A stretch of 54,299 nt of DNA from Curtobacterium luteum (GTDB taxonomy: Bacteria > Actinomycetota > Actinomycetes > Actinomycetales > Microbacteriaceae), in NCBI RefSeq assembly GCF_001475545.1, contig NZ_LDQC01000031.1, positions 1 to 54,299 of the forward strand, in the 5' to 3' direction. Positions 1 through 8,159 of this stretch are shown here, piece after piece (the stretch's first letter is position 1; each line of letters begins with the position of its first letter). A program made the translations under genes and the position numbers. The notes under the pieces are model-generated. The model had not been told where the DNA came from and did not search any database. It saw only the letters and a program-made list of their open reading frames with translations.

Positions 1-249
1 ACCGTGCCTCCCGTCCGCCGTCGGTCGTGGTGTGCGCGGGGCGCGAGTCGGCGGCGTTGGTCGCGAATCGTGTCGCTCGACGGCCAGCCGGGCGACACGT
101 TGTGCGACCAGCGCGGAAGTGAGCGGCAAGTCGTGCGACCAAGCGCGCCGCGCCGGAGCCGCTCGAGCCGTGCCGGGCCGCCGCTCGCGCCGAGCCGGGC
201 CGCCTCGTCGCCCCCGCCGAACCGGGGCCTGGCGGCACCACCGCGGCGC
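1..249. other. Intergenic, no supported gene; imperfect hairpin at 58-110
   Basis: No reading frame here looks like a real gene; frames that cross it are antisense shadows of the hexosaminidase gene. A long imperfect hairpin is visible: TGGTCGC (58-64) pairs with GCGACCA (104-110) and CGTGTCGC (69-76) pairs with GCGACACG (92-99), separated by a 4x4 internal loop. It could end transcription of the leftward hexosaminidase gene or of a gene beyond the window edge. There is no T-tract. Confidence 0.5.
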
Positions 250-1953
250 TCACTCCGCGATGTTCGCCGTCACCGCGTCGATGTAGGCGGCACGCTCCTC
301 CCTCGAGGCCGGTCGCCCGGGCACGCCCGGCCGCTGCTCCCACGGGAACGGCCCGGCTTCGTGCCGGTACTCGATCCCCATCGCCTCGAGCCGTGCCGTG
401 TGCTCGGCCAGGCGTCCGCGGAACTCCGCGACGTCCCGTGGCCCTGCGACGTCGGCGGACCACAGCGCCTCGGACAGTGCCGCCACCCGGGGGAAGAGCT
501 GGTAGTCGAGCTTCCTGGCGGTGTCGACGTGCTCGGTCCACATGTTGCCCTGGCCCCCGATGACGTGCGCACGTTCGGCGTCGGTCAGCCCCGAGGGCAC
601 CGGGTCGAACGCGAAGACGTCGTCGACGGACAGCACGATCGACACCGGGATCGGCTCGGTCGGGAGGTCGCTCTGCCGGTAGTCGAGGTAGGCCTGGTCG
701 TCCGGGGACGAGATGACGTCGTGTCCGCGCTTCGCGGCCGTCCGCGCACCCGTGAGCCCGCGCCACGACAACACGGTGGCGGAGGAGGACAGTGTGCCGC
801 CCTCGAGGATCTCGTCCCAGCCGAAGGCCCGGCGCCCACGGGACCCGACGTGTGCCGCCAGGCGGCCGATGATCCACGCCTGCAGCTGCTCCTCGTCGGC
901 GAGACCGAGCTCCCGCATGCGCTCCTGCGTCCGGGGGTCCTGCTCCCACTGCACCTTCGGGCACTCGTCGCCGCCGATGCCGATGTACGGGCTCGGGAAC
1001 AGGTCGATGACCTCGTCGAGGACGTCCTGGAAGAACGCGATCGTGGACTCCTCGGCGTTGAGGACGTCGTCGGCGATGCCCCACTCCGTCCAGACCTCGA
1101 CCGGACGGTCCGGGTGGACGCCGAGCTCGGGGTACGCGGCGAGGGCGGCGCGGACGTGCCCGGGCGTCTCGACCTCGGGCACGACCGTCACGAACCGGTC
1201 GGCCGCGTAGGCGACGATCTCGCGGATGTCGTCCTGCGTGTAGTACCCGCCGTGCGGTCGGCCGTCGAACCCCGCGGGACGGAGCACCCCGTCGGCGTCC
1301 GCCACGTGCGCGCCGACCTGGGACTCGCGTCGCCACGACCCGACCTCGGTCAGACGCGGGTACTTCCGGATCTCGATGCGCCACCCCTGGTCTTCCGTGA
1401 GGTGGAAGTGCAGGCGGTTGATCCGGTGCGCGGCGAGCTGGTCGACGACCCGCATGACCTCGTGCTTCGTCCGGAAGTGCCGGCAGACGTCGAGCATCAC
1501 GCCCCGCCAGGCGAAGGCGGGAGCGTCCTCGACGACCGTCGCGGGGACCGTCCACGGGCCCGTCCCGACGCGGCCGTGCCGGTACACGTCGGCGGGCAGG
1601 GACTGCAGCAGCGCCTGCACGCCGTAGAACACCCCGGCGGCCGAACCACCGACGACCTCGATCCGGTGGGGCGTGACCGTGAGTCGGAAGGCTTCGCTCC
1701 GGTCGTCCGGGGCGGTCGAGGGGCCGGTGGGCAGCCCGGCGCGTTCTGCACCACCAGCGACCCGCAGTGCGATGACGTCGGCCCCTTCGTCGAGTTCCGC
1801 GTCCCGCACCGGCAGGCCCGTCGAGCCGCGGAGGGTCTGCTGGAGGTACAGTCGCACCGACGCGGTGTCGTCGTCGGCCGCGATGCGGGTCGAGGCGGTG
1901 ATCGTGAAGGCGCCGGAACCCGCTTCGACGCGGCGCGGGCGGGGGATGAGCAT
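250..1953 (-). CDS. Beta-N-acetylhexosaminidase, GH20 family
   Basis: Glycoside hydrolase family 20 enzyme of 567 residues that removes terminal GlcNAc/GalNAc from chitin oligomers or glycans by substrate-assisted catalysis. It has an N-terminal GH20b-like domain (roughly 1-130), then the TIM barrel with HFHLTEDQGWRIE and the catalytic pair in GIGGDE (Asp329-Glu330). No signal peptide is visible, so it is probably cytoplasmic and acts on imported oligosaccharides. I chose the ATG at 1953 (MLIPRPRR) over one at 1974: the shorter start gives the typical family N-terminus, has GGTGG upstream, and leaves the shared operator outside the coding region. It is divergent from a ROK regulator, which probably controls it. 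Function is clear; the exact substrate is not. Confidence 0.93.
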   Translation of the reverse strand: MLIPRPRRVEAGSGAFTITASTRIAADDDTASVRLYLQQTLRGSTGLPVRDAELDEGADVIALRVAGGAERAGLPTGPSTAPDDRSEAFRLTVTPHRIEVVGGSAAGVFYGVQALLQSLPADVYRHGRVGTGPWTVPATVVEDAPAFAWRGVMLDVCRHFRTKHEVMRVVDQLAAHRINRLHFHLTEDQGWRIEIRKYPRLTEVGSWRRESQVGAHVADADGVLRPAGFDGRPHGGYYTQDDIREIVAYAADRFVTVVPEVETPGHVRAALAAYPELGVHPDRPVEVWTEWGIADDVLNAEESTIAFFQDVLDEVIDLFPSPYIGIGGDECPKVQWEQDPRTQERMRELGLADEEQLQAWIIGRLAAHVGSRGRRAFGWDEILEGGTLSSSATVLSWRGLTGARTAAKRGHDVISSPDDQAYLDYRQSDLPTEPIPVSIVLSVDDVFAFDPVPSGLTDAERAHVIGGQGNMWTEHVDTARKLDYQLFPRVAALSEALWSADVAGPRDVAEFRGRLAEHTARLEAMGIEYRHEAGPFPWEQRPGVPGRPASREERAAYIDAVTANIAE

Positions 1954-1962
1954 GTCAGGTCC

Positions 1963-1978
1963 ACCATTCCTCAATGGT
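1963..1978. promoter_or_regulatory. Palindromic operator between hexosaminidase and ROK genes
   Basis: ACCATT-cctc-AATGGT is a perfect inverted repeat with 6-bp arms and a 4-bp spacer. It lies in the 44-bp gap between two divergent starts, so a dimer bound here could affect both promoters. The adjacent ROK protein is the obvious candidate (inference). Confidence 0.6.
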
Positions 1979-1984
1979 CTTTCG

Positions 1985-1990
1985 TAATAT
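1985..1990 (+). promoter_or_regulatory. -10 element TAATAT of the ROK gene (leaderless)
   Basis: TAATAT ends 7 nt before the ATG at 1998, so transcription would start at or next to the A of the start codon. GGAGG lies between them but only 2 nt from the ATG, too close to act as a normal ribosome binding site. This is the main reason for choosing 1998 over the in-frame ATGs at 1974 and 1989. Confidence 0.55.
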
Positions 1991-1997
1991 GGAGGCT

Positions 1998-3146
1998 ATG
2001 GCCGTGGAAGAGACCGTGTCAACGCTCCCGAGCACTGTCGTGGGGACGACCCCCGGTGTGCTGCGGCTGATCAACTCGCGCGCGATCCTCGACGAGCTCT
2101 TCCGTGAGGACGCCTCCCGGACGGTCACGGAGTTGAGCCGGACGGTCGGACTCTCGCGCCCGACGGTCGAGGCGGCGCTCGCCGACCTCGTGGACGAGGG
2201 GTGGGTGGCCGAGGCCGAGGCCATCGCCACACCGAACAAGGCCGGTCGGCGGGCCAAGCGGTTCGCCGCCGACGCGTCGGCCGGAGCGGTCCTCGGCGTG
2301 GACCTCGGACTGCACGGCATCGTCGGGCTCCGGGCGGACCTCCGAGGCGCGACGACCGCCCGGGTCGAGGAGCGCTACGCAGACCTGACCAGCGCCGAGC
2401 AGGCCTGGACGAGCGTGCAGGACGTCGTGCAGCGGCTGACGGAGGGCGTCGACCCGGATCGGGTGCTCGCGGCGACGTTCGGTGTCCCGGCGGTCGTGGA
2501 CCGCTCGGGCGCGATCGACTACACGGTCGCGGTGCCGCAGTGGGTGGAGTCGCGGGTGCCCGGCCGCATCCAGGACCTCTTCCCCGGTGCCGCGACCTTC
2601 TTCGACAACGACGCCAAGCTCGCGGCGACCGCCGAGGCGATGTGGGGTCGGTTCCGCGACGTCGACGACGCGCTCTACCTGGTCATGGGTCGGCAGATCG
2701 GTGCGTCCTACGTCGTCGGCGGGTCACTGGCGCGCGGTGCGCGCGGCGCCGCGGGCGAGGTGGGTGGCCTCGCGTCGACCGGCTGGCCGTCCGCTCCGGC
2801 CCGCCTGGAGGCCCGGATCGCGCCCGGCACGGACCTCGAGTCGGTCTTCACGGCGGCCGGGCACCGTGACGCGGCAGCGGTCGAGGTCGTGCGGGCCTTC
2901 GCGGCGGACGTCGTCCCCGGGGTCGTGCAGCTCGTCACGACGCTCGACCCGCAGATCGTCGTCGTCGGGGGAGAGGTCCTGCCCGCCGCGGACGTCTTCG
3001 CCGAAGCGCTGCAGGACCTCGTGACGCCCGAGCTGCGGCACCCGGTCGAGGTCGTGCCGTCGACCGTCGGTCGTGACGCGGTGGCACGGGGGGCACTCGC
3101 CCGATCCCTGACGCACGTGCGGACCTCCCACATGGGCCTCGGCTGA
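1998..3146 (+). CDS. ROK family transcriptional regulator
   Basis: 382 residues. An N-terminal winged helix-turn-helix (about 20-75; TVTELSRTVGLSRPTVEAAL) is followed by a ROK sugar-kinase-like domain with the acidic FFDNDAKLAA motif and GAAGEVGG. The cysteine-rich zinc motif of most ROK proteins (CxCGxxGCxE) is absent: that stretch contains no cysteine. The protein is therefore probably a pure sugar-sensing regulator of the NagC/XylR type rather than a kinase. It is divergent from the GH20 hexosaminidase and likely controls it in response to GlcNAc or a derivative (inference from context). Confidence 0.88.
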   Translation: MAVEETVSTLPSTVVGTTPGVLRLINSRAILDELFREDASRTVTELSRTVGLSRPTVEAALADLVDEGWVAEAEAIATPNKAGRRAKRFAADASAGAVLGVDLGLHGIVGLRADLRGATTARVEERYADLTSAEQAWTSVQDVVQRLTEGVDPDRVLAATFGVPAVVDRSGAIDYTVAVPQWVESRVPGRIQDLFPGAATFFDNDAKLAATAEAMWGRFRDVDDALYLVMGRQIGASYVVGGSLARGARGAAGEVGGLASTGWPSAPARLEARIAPGTDLESVFTAAGHRDAAAVEVVRAFAADVVPGVVQLVTTLDPQIVVVGGEVLPAADVFAEALQDLVTPELRHPVEVVPSTVGRDAVARGALARSLTHVRTSHMGLG

Positions 3147-3197
3147 CGCTCAGGTCCCGCGCCGGAGTCTGACAGGCCGCTCAGGGATGATCGGCGG

Positions 3198-3893
3198 ATG
3201 ACGACTGCCCTGCCCCGCCCCGTGGCTGCCGCTGATCCTGAGATGGGCGGGCTCTCCGGGCTCGTCCTGCAGCTCATCGACGCCCTCGGCGAATGGGGCG
3301 TCGCGCTCATGCTCTTCGTCGAGACGGTCTTCCCCCCGATCCCGTCCGAGGTCATCCTGCCGCTCGCCGGGTTCCTCGCCGGAGCGGGGCAGATGAACCT
3401 CGTGCTGGTGCTCGTCGCTGCGACGCTCGGGTCCTACCTCGGGGCGCTGGTGCTCTACTGGCTCGGTGCGGTCATCGGCTTCGAGCGGACCGTGCGCCTG
3501 CTCGGTCGGCTGCCCCTCGTCGACGAGGACGACTTCCGCAAGGCCGCGGACTGGTTCCACCGGCACGGCAGGAGCGCGGTGTTCTTCGGGCGCTTCGTGC
3601 CGATCGTGCGCAGCCTCATCTCGCTGCCCGCGGGGGCGGACCGGATGCACCTCGGCACGTTCTCGGTCTTCACGATCATCGCGAGCGGGATCTGGAACGG
3701 CGCGCTCGTCCTGCTCGGAGCGGCGTTCGGGACGCAGTACGACAAGGTCGAGCAGTACACCGAGTGGATCGACCGGGTGCTCTACGTCGCCATCGCCGCC
3801 GTCGTGGTGACGTTCGTCGTCCGTCGGATCCGACGAGCCCGCGCCGGACAGGGTGCGCGCGGGCGACGCCGCGCCACCCCGGCCGGCGACTGA
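3198..3893 (+). CDS. DedA family membrane protein
   Basis: 231-residue polytopic membrane protein of the DedA/SNARE-associated (PF09335) family, which includes lipid flippases/scramblases needed for envelope homeostasis. Visible family features are ETVFPPIPSEVILPLAG near residues 35-55, a re-entrant hydrophobic hairpin, and the FFGRFVPIVRSLISLPAG signature around 130-150. About five hydrophobic segments are present, with a basic C-terminal tail. GATGAT lies 6 nt before the ATG, so the mRNA may be leaderless. It converges on the DUF2945 gene. Transported substrate unknown. Confidence 0.9.
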   Translation: MTTALPRPVAAADPEMGGLSGLVLQLIDALGEWGVALMLFVETVFPPIPSEVILPLAGFLAGAGQMNLVLVLVAATLGSYLGALVLYWLGAVIGFERTVRLLGRLPLVDEDDFRKAADWFHRHGRSAVFFGRFVPIVRSLISLPAGADRMHLGTFSVFTIIASGIWNGALVLLGAAFGTQYDKVEQYTEWIDRVLYVAIAAVVVTFVVRRIRRARAGQGARGRRRATPAGD

Positions 3894-3914
3894 ACCGAGC
3901 GGGACCCGGTTCAG
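3890..3914. terminator. Bidirectional hairpin holding both stop codons
   Basis: CTGAACCG (3890-3897) pairs perfectly with CGGTTCAG (3907-3914) around a 9-nt loop. The TGA of the DedA gene lies in the left arm and the stop of the convergent DUF2945 gene (TCA on this strand) lies in the right arm. No T-tract, as is common for actinobacterial terminators. Confidence 0.6.
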
Positions 3915-4114
3915 GCCTTCTTCAGGGCCGACTCCTTGTGGGCAGCCTTGTTGCCCGACTTCTCCGACTCGACGATCCAGTACGGGTCGTCGTCCTCCGG
4001 CTTGAAGTCCTGACCGTCGAACGTGAAGTCCTTGGTCTTCTTCTCGACCAGCTTGCCGGTCGTCTTGCCCTGCGAGGTGTTCCAGTGCACCTCGTCGCCC
4101 TTCGACAGCGCCAT
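3911..4114 (-). CDS. DUF2945 (TUDOR-like) small protein
   Basis: 67-residue hydrophilic, lysine-rich protein. The N-terminal KGDEVHWNTSQGKTTGKLVEK strand pattern followed by a KPEDDDPYWIVESEKSG segment matches the DUF2945/'hypervirulence-associated TUDOR domain' family, a small SH3-like barrel of unknown role common in soil and plant bacteria. The start has a strong Shine-Dalgarno, AAGGAGG, 5 nt before the ATG, unlike many neighbours. It is monocistronic and convergent with the DedA gene. Molecular function is not known. Confidence 0.8.
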   Translation of the reverse strand: MALSKGDEVHWNTSQGKTTGKLVEKKTKDFTFDGQDFKPEDDDPYWIVESEKSGNKAAHKESALKKA

Positions 4115-4301
4115 CGTGTCCTCCTTGCGCGTGAACGCTCATCCGTTTCGGTCATGCCTACACCGGCCGAACCGCGCGGACACAGGGAAGCACGGGGCAT
4201 CACGATGTCGTAACGAGACCGCGGGATCGCCCGCGGGCGCGTACCGTACTGGGTGAGTCAACCCGAAGGCAACAGCTGCTCCCGACTCCCGACGGAACGA
4301 C

Positions 4302-5360
4302 GTGCACATGACCCTGCTGGACAGCCCTCGGGCGGAGACGGTCCTCGCTGGCCGCTACCGACTCGTCCGGCTCATCGGCACCGGTGGCATGGGTACCGTC
4401 TACGAGGCGCGCGACGAGCACACGTACCGGCTCGTCGCCGTGAAGCTGTTCGCGACGCCGGACACCATGACGACCGCCGACCGGGTCCGCCAGGAGCGCG
4501 AGATCCGGCTGCTCAGCATGCTCTCGCACCCCGGGCTGATCCCGCTCTACGACGCCGGCACGCACGACTTCGAGGACGGCCCGCACCGCTTCATCGTCAT
4601 GGAGCTCATCGCCGACACGACCCTGCTCCGCCGCCTCGCCGAGGGCGCGCTGCACAACTACGAGGTGGCCGACCTCGGCGCGCAGCTCGCCGATGCGCTC
4701 GCGTACGTGCACTCGCGCGGGATCGTCCACCGGGACGTCAAGCCGGCGAACATCCTCATCAGCGACGAAGGTTCATCGGGGTTCGCACGCACGGTGAAGC
4801 TCACCGACTTCGGCGTCGCACACTTCGTCGACGGCTCGCGGCTGACCAACGACGGCACCATCATCGGGACCGCGGCGTACCTCAGCCCGGAGCAGGTCGC
4901 CGGCGAGCCGATCGGGTTCGCAACCGACGTCTACTCGCTCGGACTCGTCCTGCTCGAGGCCCTCACCGGCAAGCAGGAGTACTCCGGCACCCTGATCGAG
5001 GCCGCCCTCGCCAGACTCCGCCGCGACCCGGAGGTCCCGGACGGCATCGCGTCGGAGTGGCGCGACCTCCTCGAGCGCATGACGGCGCGGGACCCCGAGC
5101 GTCGCCCGACCGCGGTGGCCGTCGCGAACGCGCTGCGCGGTGGTTCGACGCAGATCACCGGCCCGGTGCCGCTGGGGCCCGACCGTGAGAAGCACCTGCG
5201 GGCGCACAAGCTGCACCGTGCGGCACACCGACACGCCAAGCGGGGCACGTTCGACTTGGTGAAGCGGTGGCGTCGACGGAACGTGCTGCTCGGCGGGTTC
5301 GCGGTGTTCGGACTCCTCGCCGCGTGCGGGGCGTCCTACCTGGCGGGCATGCTGCACTGA
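4302..5360 (+). CDS. Membrane-anchored Ser/Thr protein kinase (PknB-like catalytic domain)
   Basis: 352-residue Hanks-type kinase. The glycine loop GTGGMGTV is at about 26-33, the ATP lysine in VAVKLF at 48, the catalytic loop HRDVKPAN at 143-150, and DFG at 169-171, followed by GTAAYLSPEQ in the activation segment. A basic linker follows (about 285-325) and then one C-terminal membrane segment. Unlike PknB, nothing but a few residues follows that segment, so there are no PASTA or other sensor domains and the input must come from inside the cell or from partners. The start is GTG 4302 or ATG 4308 in the same frame; neither has a strong RBS. A -10-like TACCGT lies at 4242-4247. Confidence 0.9.
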   Translation: MHMTLLDSPRAETVLAGRYRLVRLIGTGGMGTVYEARDEHTYRLVAVKLFATPDTMTTADRVRQEREIRLLSMLSHPGLIPLYDAGTHDFEDGPHRFIVMELIADTTLLRRLAEGALHNYEVADLGAQLADALAYVHSRGIVHRDVKPANILISDEGSSGFARTVKLTDFGVAHFVDGSRLTNDGTIIGTAAYLSPEQVAGEPIGFATDVYSLGLVLLEALTGKQEYSGTLIEAALARLRRDPEVPDGIASEWRDLLERMTARDPERRPTAVAVANALRGGSTQITGPVPLGPDREKHLRAHKLHRAAHRHAKRGTFDLVKRWRRRNVLLGGFAVFGLLAACGASYLAGMLH

Positions 5361-5403
5361 ACCGGGTGCGACCGCGTCTGTGCGCCCTGGCAGGATGGAC
5401 GGC

Positions 5404-6027
5404 ATGACCGATCAGCGCTGGATCAAGATCTGCGGCCTCTCCACCCCCGAGACGGTGGACGCCGCCGTGGACGCCGGCGCCGACGCGGTCGGGTTCGTGT
5501 TCGCCGCCGGCAGCCCTCGCACGGTGACGGCCGACCTCGCCAAGGAACTCGTCGAGCGGGTGCCCGAGGGCATCGACGCCGTCGGGGTGTTCCGCGACCA
5601 GCAGATCGACGAGGTCGTCGGCATCGCCTCCGCGGTGGGCCTGACCACGCTCCAGCTGCACGGCGGGGAGTCCGCCTCGGACTTCGCCCGCGCGCGTGAC
5701 GCCGGCTTCTTCACGATCCGGGCGGTCAGCACCGAGGACTACCTGCGCGAGACGCCCGAGCAGCGTGCCGCGTTCGACCACGACCTCCTGCTGCTCGACG
5801 CCGCGGTGCCGGGCAGCGGTCGGCTCGTCGATCCGGCCACGATCGCGGGCAAGGTGGACGAGGCCTGGATCCTCGCGGGCGGGCTCACGCCGGCGAACGT
5901 CGTGGCGGCGGTCGAGGCGCTCGACCCGGACGGCGTCGACGTGTCGAGCGGTGTCGAGTCCGAGCGCGGCGTCAAGGACACCGCGAAGATCCGCGCGTTC
6001 GTCGAGGCGGTCCGCAGCATCCCCTGA
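5404..6027 (+). CDS. trpF: Phosphoribosylanthranilate isomerase
   Basis: 207-residue TIM barrel that converts N-(5'-phosphoribosyl)anthranilate to CdRP in tryptophan synthesis. Family motifs are in order: KICGL (catalytic Cys near the N-terminus), LQLHGGES, a conserved LLLDA strand, LAGGLTPANV, and DVSSGVES with a following KD. The ATG at 5404 is preceded by CAGGAT and 7 nt, a pattern seen at many starts here, suggesting a leaderless transcript. It stands alone, away from other trp genes. The next feature is a strong terminator. Confidence 0.92.
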   Translation: MTDQRWIKICGLSTPETVDAAVDAGADAVGFVFAAGSPRTVTADLAKELVERVPEGIDAVGVFRDQQIDEVVGIASAVGLTTLQLHGGESASDFARARDAGFFTIRAVSTEDYLRETPEQRAAFDHDLLLLDAAVPGSGRLVDPATIAGKVDEAWILAGGLTPANVVAAVEALDPDGVDVSSGVESERGVKDTAKIRAFVEAVRSIP

Positions 6028-6050
6028 CGCCGCGCGCGGCGACCAGGTGG

Positions 6051-6096
6051 ACGGACGGGAGGCCCGTGGCGGACCCGCCACGGGCCTCCCGTCCGT
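6051..6096. terminator. 21-bp perfect palindromic terminator
   Basis: A 21-bp perfect stem (6051-6071 with 6076-6096) and 4-nt loop, starting ACGGACGGGAGGC. It sits between convergent trpF and HAD genes and so serves both. The same 13-mer arm occurs in the hairpin at 40828-40873. Confidence 0.8.
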
Positions 6097-6107
6097 CTCG
6101 GCGCGCG

Positions 6108-6866
6108 TCAGCGCAGGGTCGGGATCAGCTCCGTCAGGAACGCATCGGTGTCCTCCCAGCCCTCCACCGCGTGGCAGGGAACGCCCAGGGCCTTCACCGG
6201 GTAGTCGTTGCCCTCGGGGTCGAGGCGGTCACCGACGAACAGCATGTCGTCGAGCGCGATGCCCGTGAGCTCGGCGAGGCGCCGCATGCCGTACGCCTTG
6301 TCGATGCCCTTGCGGGTGATGTCGATGCTCGTGGAACCACCCGAGCGGACCTCGAGGTCCGGGAGGCGTTCCTGCACGAGGCGGCGCAGGTGGTCCTTCT
6401 TCTCGCCCGTCGGGTCCCACTGCTTCTTCACGTCCACCGGAGCCGCCTGGCCGAGGGCCGAGAACGTGATCTGCGAGCCGCGGTCCTCGAGGATGTCACC
6501 CCAGGTCTGTTCCTCCCAGTACCCGGCCTGCTTCGCCTGCTCCTCGACGGCGGCGAGGGCGCGGGCCTTCTGGTCGTCCGTGAGGTCCTCGGCGTACTGC
6601 AGGGCCCAGTCGTCGTCGTGCCAGCGGTAGTACCGGGTGCCGCACGTCGGCAGGAGGTGGAGGTCGTCGAGCGTCAGGCCGTCGCGGTGCCGGAGCGGCG
6701 TGACGAGCTGCTGCTCGAACTGGTGGAAGTTGCCCCCGGAGATCACGGCGACCGGCACGACCTCGAGCAGGGAGGCGAAGGTCTCGAGCATGCGGGGGTC
6801 GAGCGGCGACTTCGACGGGGCGAGGGTGTCGTCCAGGTCGAAGGCGACGAGGCGGGGCGTGGTCAT
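6108..6866 (-). CDS. HAD superfamily hydrolase, type IIB
   Basis: 252-residue haloacid-dehalogenase-fold phosphatase. Motif I is FDLDDTLAPSK near residue 9, motif II is VISGG, and motif IV is FVGDRLDPEGND near the C-terminus; a cap domain fills the middle (about 85-185). The SGGSTSIDIT and KGIDKAYG segments are typical of Cof/phosphomannomutase-like HAD-IIB enzymes, so the substrate is probably a sugar phosphate. The ATG at 6866 is preceded by CAGGAT plus 7 nt (leaderless pattern). A longer frame that appears to join it to the upstream thioesterase is an artefact of open GC-rich sequence. Confidence 0.88.
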   Translation of the reverse strand: MTTPRLVAFDLDDTLAPSKSPLDPRMLETFASLLEVVPVAVISGGNFHQFEQQLVTPLRHRDGLTLDDLHLLPTCGTRYYRWHDDDWALQYAEDLTDDQKARALAAVEEQAKQAGYWEEQTWGDILEDRGSQITFSALGQAAPVDVKKQWDPTGEKKDHLRRLVQERLPDLEVRSGGSTSIDITRKGIDKAYGMRRLAELTGIALDDMLFVGDRLDPEGNDYPVKALGVPCHAVEGWEDTDAFLTELIPTLR

Positions 6867-6956
6867 GGCACCGATCCTGCCAGAGCCGAACCGGACGAAC
6901 GGTCCGTGCGGGGAGCGGTGCGGTTCCGATGCGGAGCACCGCGACGGCGGCGCGGA

Positions 6957-7016
6957 GGCTGCCGCGTCGGCGGCGCGAGGGCTGCCGCGTCGGCGACGCG
7001 AGGGCTGCCGCGTCAG
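6957..7016. repeat. 23-bp tandem repeat (2.6 copies) at the 3' end of the thioesterase gene
   Basis: Units begin at 6957, 6980 and 7003; the first two differ at one position and the third is partial. The stop codon of the leftward thioesterase gene (7013-7015) lies inside the third copy, so the array starts exactly at the gene's end. Confidence 0.75.
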
Positions 7017-7426
7017 GCCCGGTGCGTCGCGGGCACGCGGTCGCGCGCGTAGGTGATGTCCGTGTAGCCGTGCGGCGCCGGGTTGCCGTCCTCGTCGAGG
7101 TTGACGAAGACGACCTCGTCGATGGTCAGGATGCTGCGGTGCGTGAAGAGGTTCCGCGCCTCGGCCCGCATCGTGAGTGAGGTCCGGCCGAAGCGGGTGG
7201 CGACGAGACCGATCTCGACGATGTCGCCCTCGCGCGCGGACGACACGAAGACGATCTCGGACATGTACTTCGTCACGACCTTGCCGTTGCCGAGCTGGAT
7301 GATCGCGTAGACTGCGGCCTCCTCGTCGATCCAGCGCAGGAGGCTGCCGCCGAACAGCGTGCCGTTGGCGTTGAGGTCCTCGGGGCGGACCCACTTGCGG
7401 GTGTAGAAGTTCATCTCGTTCTGCAT
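7013..7426 (-). CDS. Acyl-CoA thioesterase (hotdog fold, YciA-like)
   Basis: 137 residues, a single hotdog domain. The LNANGTLFGGSLLRWIDEEAA stretch carries the GG(x)LL helix signature of acyl-CoA thioesterases, with the catalytic acid in IDEEA; SEIVFVSSAREGDIVEIG and LTMRAEARN follow. It hydrolyses acyl-CoA to free acid and CoA in the cytoplasm, probably as an oligomer; chain-length preference cannot be read. The ATG at 7426 lies 8 nt after TAGCAT (leaderless pattern); a second in-frame ATG is at 7414. Its last codons run into a tandem repeat. Confidence 0.9.
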   Translation of the reverse strand: MQNEMNFYTRKWVRPEDLNANGTLFGGSLLRWIDEEAAVYAIIQLGNGKVVTKYMSEIVFVSSAREGDIVEIGLVATRFGRTSLTMRAEARNLFTHRSILTIDEVVFVNLDEDGNPAPHGYTDITYARDRVPATHRA

Positions 7427-7490
7427 GTCCGTACATGCTACGACGACCGGGCCCCGTCGGGACCCGGCCGTCGGTGTGACCCGCTGCGGA

Positions 7491-8078
7491 CTACTCCTTG
7501 ACGAGGACGACCTCGTCGAGCGGCAGACGCGTGCGCGGCGCGACCTCGCGCTCGGCAGCCTTGTCGTCGAGCTGCGACGGGTCGGCGACGGTCCCGATCG
7601 CCGTCACGGTGTAGGGCAGGAAGCGCTCCGGCAGGTCGAACGCGGCGCGGAGGCCCGCTGCGTCGATGCCCGCCATCTGGTGCACGTGCAGGCCCTCGGC
7701 GTGCGCCTGCACGGTCAGCGCGGCGAGCGACTGGCCGAGGTCGTACTGCGCGAACGGGCGCTCCTCGCCGTCCTCGGTCACGGTCTCGAGCACGCCGACG
7801 ACGAGGGCGCTGGCACGGAACGCCCACGCGGCGTTGAAGCCGAGCAGGTTCTCGTTGATCTTCCGGAACGTCTCGGTGCCACGGCGGCCTGCGATGAAGC
7901 GACGCGGCTGGTGGTTCATCGCCGAGGCCGCCCAGCGTGCGGCCTCGAGGACCGCGTCGAAGGCGGCGTCGTCGATGGTCGCGGTCTCGTCGTAGGAACG
8001 CGGGCTCCACCGCTCCTCGAGGAGCGGCACGAGGGGCTGGCTGGAGTCGGTCGAGCGGGTGAGCGTCTGCGAGGTCAT
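7491..8078 (-). CDS. Nitroreductase family flavoprotein
   Basis: 195 residues. The RWSPRSYDETATID N-terminus, AARWAASAMNHQPRRFI (FMN phosphate contacts in the SxxNxQPxRF motif), and the DLGQSLAALTVQAHAEGLHVHQM helix with GID are classic nitroreductase-family (FMN, NAD(P)H) features. Such enzymes reduce quinones, nitro compounds or other electrophiles. The ATG at 8078 has GAGGG 5 nt upstream. It lies 64 bp from the thioesterase gene on the same strand but the thioesterase has its own promoter-like element. Physiological substrate unknown. Confidence 0.88.
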   Translation of the reverse strand: MTSQTLTRSTDSSQPLVPLLEERWSPRSYDETATIDDAAFDAVLEAARWAASAMNHQPRRFIAGRRGTETFRKINENLLGFNAAWAFRASALVVGVLETVTEDGEERPFAQYDLGQSLAALTVQAHAEGLHVHQMAGIDAAGLRAAFDLPERFLPYTVTAIGTVADPSQLDDKAAEREVAPRTRLPLDEVVLVKE

Positions 8079-8159
8079 GGTGCCCTCAACGGTATTCGAT
8101 GCGTTCGCATTTCCGGGCTGAACGACGTCACATGAAGCCGAGGTGCCAGGATGGACGGG

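Noticed and set aside
6108..7436. Apparent thioesterase-HAD fusion
   Set aside because: The N-terminal part is a shifted frame of the thioesterase gene; the HAD protein starts at 6866 with its own -10.
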